DNA of 20,707 bases, taken from Gemmatimonadales bacterium UBA7889. Its GTDB lineage: Bacteria > Gemmatimonadota > Gemmatimonadetes > Longimicrobiales > Gaopeijiaceae. Both the position numbers and the translations under genes were made by a program. The DNA is taken from positions 1-20,707 of the forward strand of contig DLRL01000001.1 of assembly GCA_002501085.1 (NCBI GenBank), given 5' to 3'. The first letter of the stretch is position 1. Each line of letters opens with the position of its first letter. Positions 1 to 6,968 of this stretch are shown one piece after another. Below the pieces are notes generated by a model. It worked only from the letters and a program-made list of their open reading frames with translations, was not told the DNA's origin and did no database searches.

Positions 1-779
1 TGTTCTGATTCGATCACATCGATCACATCATCAAACGTGATCCGGCCAAGAAGCACACCCTCATCTGTTACCACCGGTATTGCTGCTAAATTGTACCGAC
101 CAAGAAGTCTCCCGACCTCTTCCTGGTCTACGTCCGGCAATACTGTCACACTGGGCTCTTCTACTAGTCTTTCAATGCTACCTGCCGGGTCCGCAACCAC
201 GAGGTCATCTAACCTCATCGTGCCCAGAAGCCGACGCTTCTGATCAATCACAAAAACTGTGTAAAAATCCTCTACATCCCTACCCTGGATACGAACCTGC
301 TTAATCGCTTCATCTGCCCTTAGGGACCCCTCTACTTCAACGAGCTCGGTCGTCATGAGTCCGCCAGCTGTTTCTTCACCGTAGCTTAATAGGCGCTTGA
401 TATCTCCAGCTTCGTCGACTGGGAGTGCAGCTAAGATGCTCCTTTGGTCCTCAGGTCCTAGCTCGCCTATAAGATCCGTTGCATCGTCATCCGCTAGTTC
501 TTTGAGGAATTCAGCGACCTTTTCGGCTGGAAGCGCCACCAAAAGTTCAGAACGCCCCTCACCCTCATCCATTTCTGCGAGGGTTTCAGACGCCAGCGTC
601 GTTGGGAGCGTGCACAAGATCTCCACTCGATACTTCTCATCCAGGGATTCTATGAGGTCAGCAAGATCCGACGGATGCAATTCTACAACCTGATCTGAGA
701 TAGATCTTAGTTTACCAGACGCTGCTAGTAAGTTGATTTGTTCCCGCAACTTCTCGGTCTGGTGTGCTGACTTCTTCAT
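1..779 (-). CDS. mgtE: Magnesium transporter MgtE, N-terminal part (runs off window)
   Basis: MgtE is a dimeric inner-membrane Mg2+ channel whose cytoplasmic part senses Mg2+. The 259 visible codons start at ATG 779-777 (MKKSAHQTEK) and stay open to the window edge. An upstream in-frame stop lies at 810-812, which limits the start. Roughly residues 1-130 look like the helical MgtE_N domain, with leucine-rich acidic repeats such as LHPSDLADLIESLDEKYR and LPAEKVAEFLKELADDDA. GEETAGGLMTTELVEVE then opens the CBS-domain pair (about 135-259), where DDLVVADP and GRITFDDVIDVIESE are typical. The transmembrane pore domain, normally completing a protein of about 450 residues, lies outside the window. 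The gene follows ybeY after 129 bases of self-complementary leader and has no obvious Shine-Dalgarno sequence. Family assignment is firm; completeness cannot be judged. Confidence 0.93.
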   Translation of the reverse strand, partial: MKKSAHQTEKLREQINLLAASGKLRSISDQVVELHPSDLADLIESLDEKYRVEILCTLPTTLASETLAEMDEGEGRSELLVALPAEKVAEFLKELADDDATDLIGELGPEDQRSILAALPVDEAGDIKRLLSYGEETAGGLMTTELVEVEGSLRADEAIKQVRIQGRDVEDFYTVFVIDQKRRLLGTMRLDDLVVADPAGSIERLVEEPSVTVLPDVDQEEVGRLLGRYNLAAIPVVTDEGVLLGRITFDDVIDVIESE

Positions 780-908
780 CAGTGGATCTTGGAGTTTGTG
801 AGGCTGGGTTTACAACCTTGGCGCGGGCTACTATGGGGCTCTACAGTCTATCCAAGGCGCTGGAAGATCCCCGAGACAGCTAACCCTCGCAAGGCACAAA
901 CCGCAAAG
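780..908 (-). promoter_or_regulatory. Self-complementary leader upstream of mgtE; possible structured RNA
   Basis: This 129-base gap between ybeY and mgtE has no coding signal. It holds several nested or crossing complementary pairs (plus-strand positions): GTTTGTG 794-800 with CACAAAC 895-901; GGGTT 806-810 with AACCC 882-886; CCTTGG 816-821 with CCAAGG 852-857; GGGG 835-838 with CCCC 869-872. A further pair, GGATCTT 784-790 with AAGATCC 864-870, would cover the bases just ahead of the mgtE start and cannot form as a simple nested helix alongside the first two. This arrangement fits a leader that switches between folds, but I do not recognise a named riboswitch class. No M-box consensus is evident. 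Confidence 0.4.
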
Positions 909-1334
909 CTACTCTGGGTGTTTGAATACCTGACGAACGAGTCGTTCCTGGAGCTTAAACATAGGACTTGCGAAACGGTCTGAATCTTCTGGATGATCAT
1001 GTCCCAGCACATGCAGTACACCGTGGACCACTAATCTGACAAGCTCTTCGGCGAGCGGTATTTCATGCTCCTTAGCCTGACGGCTCGCCTGGTCTAGACA
1101 CACGTACACATCGCCAAGCGGTAGCTCAGTCGTACCCATGGAAAATGCGAGCACATCCGTTGGAGCATTCCGGCCCAGATAGCGAGCATTCAACTCTCCC
1201 ATCTCCTGATCGCCGAGCAGGGTTATCGAGAACGCACCAGTCCGACCGTCTTCAATTAGAGTCTGATGTATCGCTTGCTTCAACAGCAAGCCTGGGGCGC
1301 CCTTATAAGGACCAAGATTGACTTGGATGTCCAA
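909..1334 (-). CDS. ybeY: Endoribonuclease YbeY (rRNA maturation / ribosome quality control)
   Basis: YbeY is a single-domain zinc metalloprotein of the cytoplasm required for 16S rRNA 3'-end processing and removal of defective ribosomes. The product is 141 residues, slightly short for the family (about 150). The signature histidines are present as HGVLHVLGHDH at residues 104-114 (H104, H108, H114), and TDVLAFSM at 59-66 matches the conserved TDVLSFP segment. The TTG start at 1334-1332 is uncertain: the frame stays open upstream into the end of pgpH, and no good Shine-Dalgarno precedes the TTG. The spacing after pgpH is only 17 bases, so the genes are surely cotranscribed. era, a common neighbour of ybeY, is absent; mgtE follows instead. 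Confidence 0.93.
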   Translation of the reverse strand: MDIQVNLGPYKGAPGLLLKQAIHQTLIEDGRTGAFSITLLGDQEMGELNARYLGRNAPTDVLAFSMGTTELPLGDVYVCLDQASRQAKEHEIPLAEELVRLVVHGVLHVLGHDHPEDSDRFASPMFKLQERLVRQVFKHPE

Positions 1335-1351
1335 GAGAGATGGGTCCAGGA

Positions 1352-3634
1352 TCAGCCAGATGACCCTTCTGCTAAACCCTCTTTTTCAGCAGGCCCATCT
1401 AGAGTGGAGGAATCATCCTTCGAGTCTATAGTATCCGTAAGATGTCTGGTCGCTGGGTATTCGATCCGGCGATGCATAACGCCTGAAAGGATCTTTACGA
1501 ACTCAGCCTTCACCTCAGCTACCTCACGCAAGGTAAGTGGGGCTTCCTCAAGCTGGCCATCAGCGATCTTGCCACCCACAACCGTATCGATCAAATCTTG
1601 CAGACGGAGTACAGTGGGTTCTTGCATAGCACGAGTTGCAGATTCACAGGAATCTGCAAGCATTACAATTGCAGTTTCCTTTGATTGAGGCTTTGGACCA
1701 GGATACGAAAACCTCTCAGAATCAACCTCCCCACCCATCTCCTCACGCGCCTTCTCAAAAAAGAAACCAATCCGTTGAGTCCCGTGGTGTTCAAGAATAA
1801 ACTGCGAGATCACCTGTGGAACCTTAGCCTCGCGGGCAAGCTCTAGGCCCTCGGTAACATGCTCGCGTAAGATCTCGGCCGATGTGGATGCTTTGAGCTT
1901 ATCGTGTGGATTACGCCCCTCTGGTTGATTTTCTACGAAGTAGTGGGGTTTGAGCATCTTCCCCACATCATGGTAGTAAGCACCCACTCGACTAAGGAGC
2001 CCATTCGCTCCAATAGCAGTCGCTGCGCCTTCTGACAAATTTGCGACGTTGACCGTGTGGGCATATGTACCTGGTGCCTCCGAGGACAGCCTCCTAAGCA
2101 AAGGACGAGTGGGATCGGCCCACTCGAGAAGCCTCTGGTCCGTAGTGATCCCTGTGAACCATTCAAAAACGAAGAGACAGCCCATTGCAAGTAAGGCGGA
2201 TACTGCTGCGTTGCTTCCCGCTAAAGCAGCATCCCAAGCCACTTCAGGCATAGCTCTGGATGTTGCTAATCCGAGGCTTAGGAGCATCAATCCAGTTACC
2301 GAAGCGATAATCGCGATTGAGACCCACCAGTCAGAGCGTCGTCGCAGTCCCCTGACGCTCAACGCTGCCGCTGAACCTCCGGCCGCAATCAGAAGGAACG
2401 TCCCGTATGAAGAAAAGGGTTCTAGCCTGCCAGTTATTGCTGCAATGACAAGTACAAGAAAAAGCGATATGCGGGTATCCCACAGAATCGCAACAGGCAA
2501 AGCCACAAACGCAATTGGAAGCAACGCTGTGGAGAACTCAGCTTGGCTGATGGTCAAAGCTGCTGAAAAATAGGCAGCAACAAGCAGAGAAATCAGCAGA
2601 AGCCAGTGGAACGTGGCATATAGTTTAGGGCGATTGAAGAAGATCAGAAGACCGAAAAGACTGAGCAGCATTAAGTTGATTAAGCCCGTACCCAAGAACG
2701 CCCCAACGGCTACCCCTTGGGCCTGCACGAGACCCCGATTGCGACGCTCAGCTTCATGTGCCCGGAGGTGTTCGAGCACTTCGGGGCCAATCGGATCCCC
2801 CTGCCTAACTATCGACTGGCCCTCAAGAAATTCTTGTTTGATTGTCTCAACTGATCTAGCAGCGGCATCCCGGTCCATCTCTGTCGCCACAACATTGAGA
2901 ACGTAGCTGTACTCGATGTGACGGATCAGAACTAGATTCAATAAGTCAGATATAGATGGTGGCGTTCCTGGAGGCAGCAGCAGTGCCGCTTCGTTTAAGA
3001 AGTCACGAGTCGTAAGCACTTCTGAGATCTGAGCAGTTCGCTCAACTGAATCATTATCGCGAATTGTTATTCGGGTCGTACTCAGGTCCGCTACTCGAGC
3101 AGCTTCCACAACGCCACCTTCCATGATCTCGCGGACCGCACGAGTTGCAGAATGGCGAAATACATTTCGGGCTGTATCACCCATGATGTAGTCGACTTGT
3201 TCGGGCGTCGCGATAATGCTGCTAGCCTGAAGGGTTTCTTCAAACCTGACTCGATCGCTTACCGCCGCTGCAGAATCCAATTCGCTGAAGAAACGGTTGA
3301 TCCGGGCCACCATAGTATCGCCAGCATTAGGCTCCACATCGAATGTGGGAGGCACCACTTCCCTGGCAAGCTGTGTTTCATTTTCAAGTTCAGATAGGGA
3401 TTTTGGCACACCAAAAGCGATTTCTGCGATCACGTCATCAGGAGCCACACTCCAATCTTCGAAAGGACGTGATTCATTTCCTGTTGACGGCGGGAAGAGT
3501 GCAGTCACTAGGATTGAGAGCGTAATGAGCAAAAGAACCCTCGAACCATGATGAAGAAGTCTCTGACCCCTCGAATCTCCTGGTTCACCTGAAAGGCCGA
3601 AGAACATGCTGCGGGTCTCGTTTAGCTGGCTCAT
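1352..3634 (-). CDS. pgpH: PgpH-type membrane HD phosphodiesterase (c-di-AMP hydrolase)
   Basis: Family knowledge: 7TM-HD proteins of the PgpH/YqfF type hydrolyse the second messenger c-di-AMP at the inner face of the membrane. The 760-residue product has the full architecture. One N-terminal membrane helix lies at about 31-48. An extracytoplasmic 7TM-HD extracellular domain follows at about 55-300. A multi-helix membrane region spans about 304-495. The cytoplasmic HD domain lies at about 510-725. Visible metal ligands are H526 (TYAHTVN), H555-D556 (YYHDVGK), H616/H617 (LEHHGT) and D661 (MLADSCESA). The acidic C-terminal tail (731-760) is probably disordered. The ATG overlaps the phoH-like stop as ATGA, implying translational coupling. 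No diadenylate cyclase gene is in the window, so the link to c-di-AMP rests on the family. Confidence 0.93.
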   Translation of the reverse strand: MSQLNETRSMFFGLSGEPGDSRGQRLLHHGSRVLLLITLSILVTALFPPSTGNESRPFEDWSVAPDDVIAEIAFGVPKSLSELENETQLAREVVPPTFDVEPNAGDTMVARINRFFSELDSAAAVSDRVRFEETLQASSIIATPEQVDYIMGDTARNVFRHSATRAVREIMEGGVVEAARVADLSTTRITIRDNDSVERTAQISEVLTTRDFLNEAALLLPPGTPPSISDLLNLVLIRHIEYSYVLNVVATEMDRDAAARSVETIKQEFLEGQSIVRQGDPIGPEVLEHLRAHEAERRNRGLVQAQGVAVGAFLGTGLINLMLLSLFGLLIFFNRPKLYATFHWLLLISLLVAAYFSAALTISQAEFSTALLPIAFVALPVAILWDTRISLFLVLVIAAITGRLEPFSSYGTFLLIAAGGSAAALSVRGLRRRSDWWVSIAIIASVTGLMLLSLGLATSRAMPEVAWDAALAGSNAAVSALLAMGCLFVFEWFTGITTDQRLLEWADPTRPLLRRLSSEAPGTYAHTVNVANLSEGAATAIGANGLLSRVGAYYHDVGKMLKPHYFVENQPEGRNPHDKLKASTSAEILREHVTEGLELAREAKVPQVISQFILEHHGTQRIGFFFEKAREEMGGEVDSERFSYPGPKPQSKETAIVMLADSCESATRAMQEPTVLRLQDLIDTVVGGKIADGQLEEAPLTLREVAEVKAEFVKILSGVMHRRIEYPATRHLTDTIDSKDDSSTLDGPAEKEGLAEGSSG

Positions 3635-4620
3635 GTGTCGAGCCCTTTTATCTCCTGAGGAGCTTCGGCATAAGCCTTAATAATGTCCTTGACCAACCGA
3701 TGACGGATCACATCCTTAGAACCCAGGTAGATGACAGAGATTCCATCTATATCAGAGAGGATGCGCTCGACTTCGAGCAGGCCTGAATGATCCTTCCTCG
3801 GCAGATCAATCTGGGTCTTATCGCCAGTAATGACGACTTGAGAGTTTAGCCCTAAGCGTGTGAGAAACATCTTCATTTGCGCAGTCGTAGCATTTTGAGC
3901 TTCATCCAAGATCACAAATGCATCCGAAAGTGTTCGGCCCCGCATGTAGGCCAGAGGTGCGATTTCTATTGTGGAGTCGCCAAGGGCCCGCCTCATGCGA
4001 TCACTAGGCATCATATCTTCAAGAGCATCATAGAGTGGCCGGAGGTATGGATCGACCTTCTCCTGTAGATCACCTGGGAGGAATCCAAGGTTCTCTCCTG
4101 CTTCCACAGCGGGACGAGCCAGGATAATTCTACGAACACGTTTCTTGTACAGAGCATCTACAGCGCAGGCGACTGCCAGATAAGTCTTACCAGTACCCGC
4201 AGGTCCTATACCAATAACAATGTCATTGCTGGTAATTGCTTCAATGTACACCTGCTGTCCGGAAGATTTCGGAGAAATAACCCGTCGGGACCCTGGCAGC
4301 GCAATCCTTATCATATCTTCAGCAGACACGATGCCGTTCTCTCCCTGGATAGTGACTTCATCAGCAAAACGTGCGATGTCCGTCACATCAAAAGGTACAC
4401 GGAGTTTGGACAGTTCGATTATGTGCTGCACCACAGGTATAGCGTGTTCAACAGCGGACTGGGAACCCGAAAGAATCAATTCGTCTCCACGCATTACAAT
4501 ACGGATACCGAATAAGCTTTTTAGCTCCTGAACATTCTGATCATTAACGCCAGTCAACATCAGAGGATCAGCGCCCTGAGCGTCTAATCTGTGTTCCGCG
4601 ATTGTTTCGCCGTTCACCAA
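3631..4620 (-). CDS. PhoH-like ATPase
   Basis: This cytoplasmic P-loop ATPase belongs to the PhoH/YbeZ family, which commonly pairs with YbeY and is implicated in RNA metabolism; its exact reaction is not settled. The 329-residue protein has an N-terminal RNA-binding-like segment (about 20-75), Walker A GPAGTGKT at 139-146, Walker B VILDEAQ at 236-242, and the family motif VVITGDKTQIDLP near 262-273. The start is ambiguous. The listed TTG at 4620-4618 is 5 bases after AGGAG, whereas the next codon, GTG at 4617-4615, sits 8 bases after it and could be the real start, shortening the protein by one residue. It follows aspS by 43 bases and overlaps pgpH by 4. The phoH-pgpH-ybeY order is a conserved arrangement in many bacteria. 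Confidence 0.93.
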   Translation of the reverse strand: MVNGETIAEHRLDAQGADPLMLTGVNDQNVQELKSLFGIRIVMRGDELILSGSQSAVEHAIPVVQHIIELSKLRVPFDVTDIARFADEVTIQGENGIVSAEDMIRIALPGSRRVISPKSSGQQVYIEAITSNDIVIGIGPAGTGKTYLAVACAVDALYKKRVRRIILARPAVEAGENLGFLPGDLQEKVDPYLRPLYDALEDMMPSDRMRRALGDSTIEIAPLAYMRGRTLSDAFVILDEAQNATTAQMKMFLTRLGLNSQVVITGDKTQIDLPRKDHSGLLEVERILSDIDGISVIYLGSKDVIRHRLVKDIIKAYAEAPQEIKGLDT

Positions 4621-4624
4621 TGTT

Positions 4625-4630
4625 TCTCCT
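4625..4630 (-). promoter_or_regulatory. Shine-Dalgarno for phoH-like gene
   Basis: AGGAGA reads on the minus strand just ahead of the TTG/GTG start pair. It is one of the clearest ribosome binding sites in the left cluster. Its spacing slightly favours GTG (4617) over TTG (4620). Confidence 0.7.
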
Positions 4631-4663
4631 GAAGGTGGAAGGCCGAGGTCGCTCGTCCTAATA

Positions 4664-6451
4664 CTACCCTTCCGAACTCTTGAGGGTCGTTAGACCAAGT
4701 TCTGAAAGCTCTTCGTTGCCCACCGAAGCAGGTGCTCCTTCATATAAAGCTCGGGCTGCTGTGGTCTTGGGAAAAGCTATGACGTCCCTGAGACTCTCGG
4801 ACCCTGAGAATCTTTGTACGATTCGGTCCATACCGAGCGCGATTCCCCCGTGAGGCGGTGCCCCAGCCGACAAGGCATTAAGGAGAAACCCAAATTTCTG
4901 CTCTATTTCAGGATCGCTTAGTCCTAAGGCTCGAAGAATTCTCCGCTGAATTTCGGGTTGATGAACCCTGACACTTCCCGAGCCCAGTTCATTACCATTA
5001 TAGACAAGATCATAGGCAGTACCTCGGACAGAAGACGGATCTGACTCGAGCAGGTCAATATCATCGGGGTGAGGCATGACGAACGGATGATGGCTCGGTG
5101 TGATCTCACCATCTCTTAGATCGAATAAGGGGAAATCCGTTACCCAAAGCCAAGAATGTTCTTGTTCCGGAGTAAACTCGAGTGCTTCTGCGGCCTCAGA
5201 ACGAACTGCGGCGAGAACTGGAGAAGTTAGTGAGTCAGGTCCAAATGCTACGAACGCGAGATCTCCAGGCAATAACCCCATAGCTAACGAGTCTTCAGGA
5301 GCCAAGAACTTTCCAAGTGGCCCTGATGCTCCACCTTCTGCTTGCTTGGCCCACAATAATCCCGGTGCACCAACCTCTTTTGCCTTAGACTCTATAGTAG
5401 AGATTTGCCGTCTAGATAGTTTGGCTCCCCCCGAGAGGCGCAGTCCACGAACTCTAGCACCGGCCTCTACTGCAGAGTCAATCATATTGAACCCTAGACT
5501 GGATGTAGCTTGGGTCCAATCAGTAATCTCCAGTTGGTATCTAAGGTCCGGACGGTCTGAGCCATACCGTTCCATCGCTTCTACCCAAGTGAGCCTAGGA
5601 AAAGGCTGTGAGATATCTATCCCAGCGGTATCGGCCAAGCATACCATCAGCCCCTCAATCCAAGAGAAGATGTCTTCAGGTTCAATGAATGAAGCCTCGA
5701 CATCTACTTGTGTGAACTCTGGCTGGCGGTCTGAACGTAGATCCTCGTCACGGAAACAGCGTGCGATCTGGAAGTAACGGTCAAAACCAGAAACCATCAG
5801 TATTTGTTTATAAATCTGGGGACTCTGAGGTAGTGCATAGAACTCTCCATGGTGCACCCGACTAGGCACTAAATAGTCGCGAGCTCCTTCCGGGGTCGCC
5901 TTAGTAAGGATTGGAGTCTCAACCTCGATAAACCCGCACCCATCTAAGTAATTCCGAGTAGCCAGAACCAGTTTATGCCTCAATACCAGGGCATCCTGCA
6001 GTTCAGAACGCCTTAAATCGAGCACTCGATGCTTTAACCGGAGTTCCTCTGTGGGAAGTTCATCTTCCGGCCCTCTATAAACAGGTATCACGGGGGTCTG
6101 TGCATTCGAAAACAATTCCACGGACCTCGCATGGACCTCTATCTCTCCAGTTCCCATGTCTGGGTTCTGTGCCCCCTGAGGTCTTAGAACGACAATTCCT
6201 TTAACCTGGATTACATCCTCATGACCCAATCCACGTGCACACTCTAAAGAAGCTTCCTCAGTCCAATCAGGCCCGAATGAGACCTGTACCAGCCCACTTC
6301 TGTCTCTAAGATCAACGAAAAGCAAGCCACCCAGGTCTCTTCGTCGGTGAACCCAACCTGCTAAGGTTACTTCAGAGCCCTCATGGCTAGCTCTAATACG
6401 GCCTACCATTCGGGAACGTATTTGGGTTCGCTCAATCGATGTTTCAGACAT
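4664..6451 (-). CDS. aspS: Aspartyl-tRNA synthetase
   Basis: This class IIb synthetase charges tRNA-Asp with aspartate in the cytoplasm. The 595-residue length is normal for the bacterial form. The N-terminal OB-fold anticodon-binding domain (about 10-115) contains GWVHRRRDLGG at 32-42. Motif 2 is FRDEDLRSDRQPEFTQ at 233-248, a bacterial GAD insertion lies in the middle, and motif 3 is GIALGMDRIV near the C-terminus. The residue after RRRD is Leu40. In published comparisons, non-discriminating AspRS enzymes, which also charge tRNA-Asn, tend to have His there. Leu therefore points weakly to a discriminating enzyme. The gene starts 15 bases after the vanZ-like stop and precedes the phoH-like gene. 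No strong Shine-Dalgarno is visible, so a start at M15 cannot be excluded. Confidence 0.97.
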   Translation of the reverse strand: MSETSIERTQIRSRMVGRIRASHEGSEVTLAGWVHRRRDLGGLLFVDLRDRSGLVQVSFGPDWTEEASLECARGLGHEDVIQVKGIVVLRPQGAQNPDMGTGEIEVHARSVELFSNAQTPVIPVYRGPEDELPTEELRLKHRVLDLRRSELQDALVLRHKLVLATRNYLDGCGFIEVETPILTKATPEGARDYLVPSRVHHGEFYALPQSPQIYKQILMVSGFDRYFQIARCFRDEDLRSDRQPEFTQVDVEASFIEPEDIFSWIEGLMVCLADTAGIDISQPFPRLTWVEAMERYGSDRPDLRYQLEITDWTQATSSLGFNMIDSAVEAGARVRGLRLSGGAKLSRRQISTIESKAKEVGAPGLLWAKQAEGGASGPLGKFLAPEDSLAMGLLPGDLAFVAFGPDSLTSPVLAAVRSEAAEALEFTPEQEHSWLWVTDFPLFDLRDGEITPSHHPFVMPHPDDIDLLESDPSSVRGTAYDLVYNGNELGSGSVRVHQPEIQRRILRALGLSDPEIEQKFGFLLNALSAGAPPHGGIALGMDRIVQRFSGSESLRDVIAFPKTTAARALYEGAPASVGNEELSELGLTTLKSSEG

Positions 6452-6466
6452 AATCAGCCGTTATAG

Positions 6467-6889
6467 TCAGTATTTACGGTACCCTAATACCTCTAAATTA
6501 AGCTTTGGGAGCAACCAGTACGTAAGAGCGTACCCCATAAGTACTCCGATCGTGTCAGCCAACAGGTCAGCAGCAGACGGGTTTCTCCCTGGTACGAAAG
6601 ACTGGTGCCACTCATCACTCACTCCATAAATGATTCCGATGGCGATCACAGTCCAGTGTGCCAACCCACTATTACTACTCAACCGACCAAACTGCAGGGT
6701 TCCTCCTAGCACAGAATATAGCGCCAGATGCATCACCTTATCATCGAAGGGGAAGGAGAAGGTAAACGTGGACAAATCTGAATCTGACAACGAACTCAAC
6801 AGAAACAGGACCATCGCCCACCCTATGGCGGGGGCCCAGGCGATCAGCTGACGGGTCACTCGAGTTGGAATCTGCCTTGTCTTCAGCAT
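6467..6889 (-). CDS. VanZ-like membrane protein
   Basis: This is a 140-residue hydrophobic protein of the VanZ-like family. The family includes VanZ, which gives low-level teicoplanin resistance, and many housekeeping members of unknown role. Four membrane helices are apparent at about 15-33, 55-68, 78-92 and 108-127. The family motifs DKVMHLALYSVLGG (50-63) and SDEWHQSFVPGRNPSAADLLADTIG (from residue 91) are intact, including the conserved Asp, His and Arg. I chose ATG 6889-6887 (MLKTRQIP). The frame extends upstream to about 7063 but would then overlap rlmN and add a non-family segment. The gene lies 15 bases before aspS. Antibiotic resistance should not be inferred from the family name. 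Confidence 0.85.
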   Translation of the reverse strand: MLKTRQIPTRVTRQLIAWAPAIGWAMVLFLLSSLSDSDLSTFTFSFPFDDKVMHLALYSVLGGTLQFGRLSSNSGLAHWTVIAIGIIYGVSDEWHQSFVPGRNPSAADLLADTIGVLMGYALTYWLLPKLNLEVLGYRKY

Positions 6890-6968
6890 GTTATCGTGGG
6901 CGGCTAAGTTAAGTTTGCCTGTAGAGCGATTCAAGAAACATATGGGCTTCTCCGCCCACCACTCAATC
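6890..6968. promoter_or_regulatory. Divergent vanZ/rlmN intergenic region with inverted repeat
   Basis: These 79 bases separate two divergent genes and should contain both promoters. GTGGGCGG at 6896-6903 is the exact reverse complement of CCGCCCAC at 6952-6959, with 48 bases between, so the repeat almost brackets the region. I see no convincing -35/-10 pair on either strand. Confidence 0.35.

Noticed and set aside
780..908. Known RNA class (M-box, 6S, SRP RNA, tRNA, c-di-GMP riboswitch) in the mgtE gap
   Set aside because: None of the conserved cores I know (SRP GGAAG loop region, tRNA T-arm, GEMM core, M-box) is present. GCAAAGC near 903 that recalls GEMM runs into the ybeY coding end.
2049..2573. 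174-codon plus-strand open frame opposite pgpH
   Set aside because: Shadow frame over the membrane region of pgpH; no ribosome site or recognisable domain.
5100..5777. 225-codon plus-strand open frame
   Set aside because: Antisense shadow of aspS: low-complexity Ser/Arg-rich product with no family motif, while aspS on the other strand is full-length.
6467..6889. Glycopeptide antibiotic resistance gene
   Set aside because: VanZ-like proteins are widespread; no vanHAX or other resistance genes are present.
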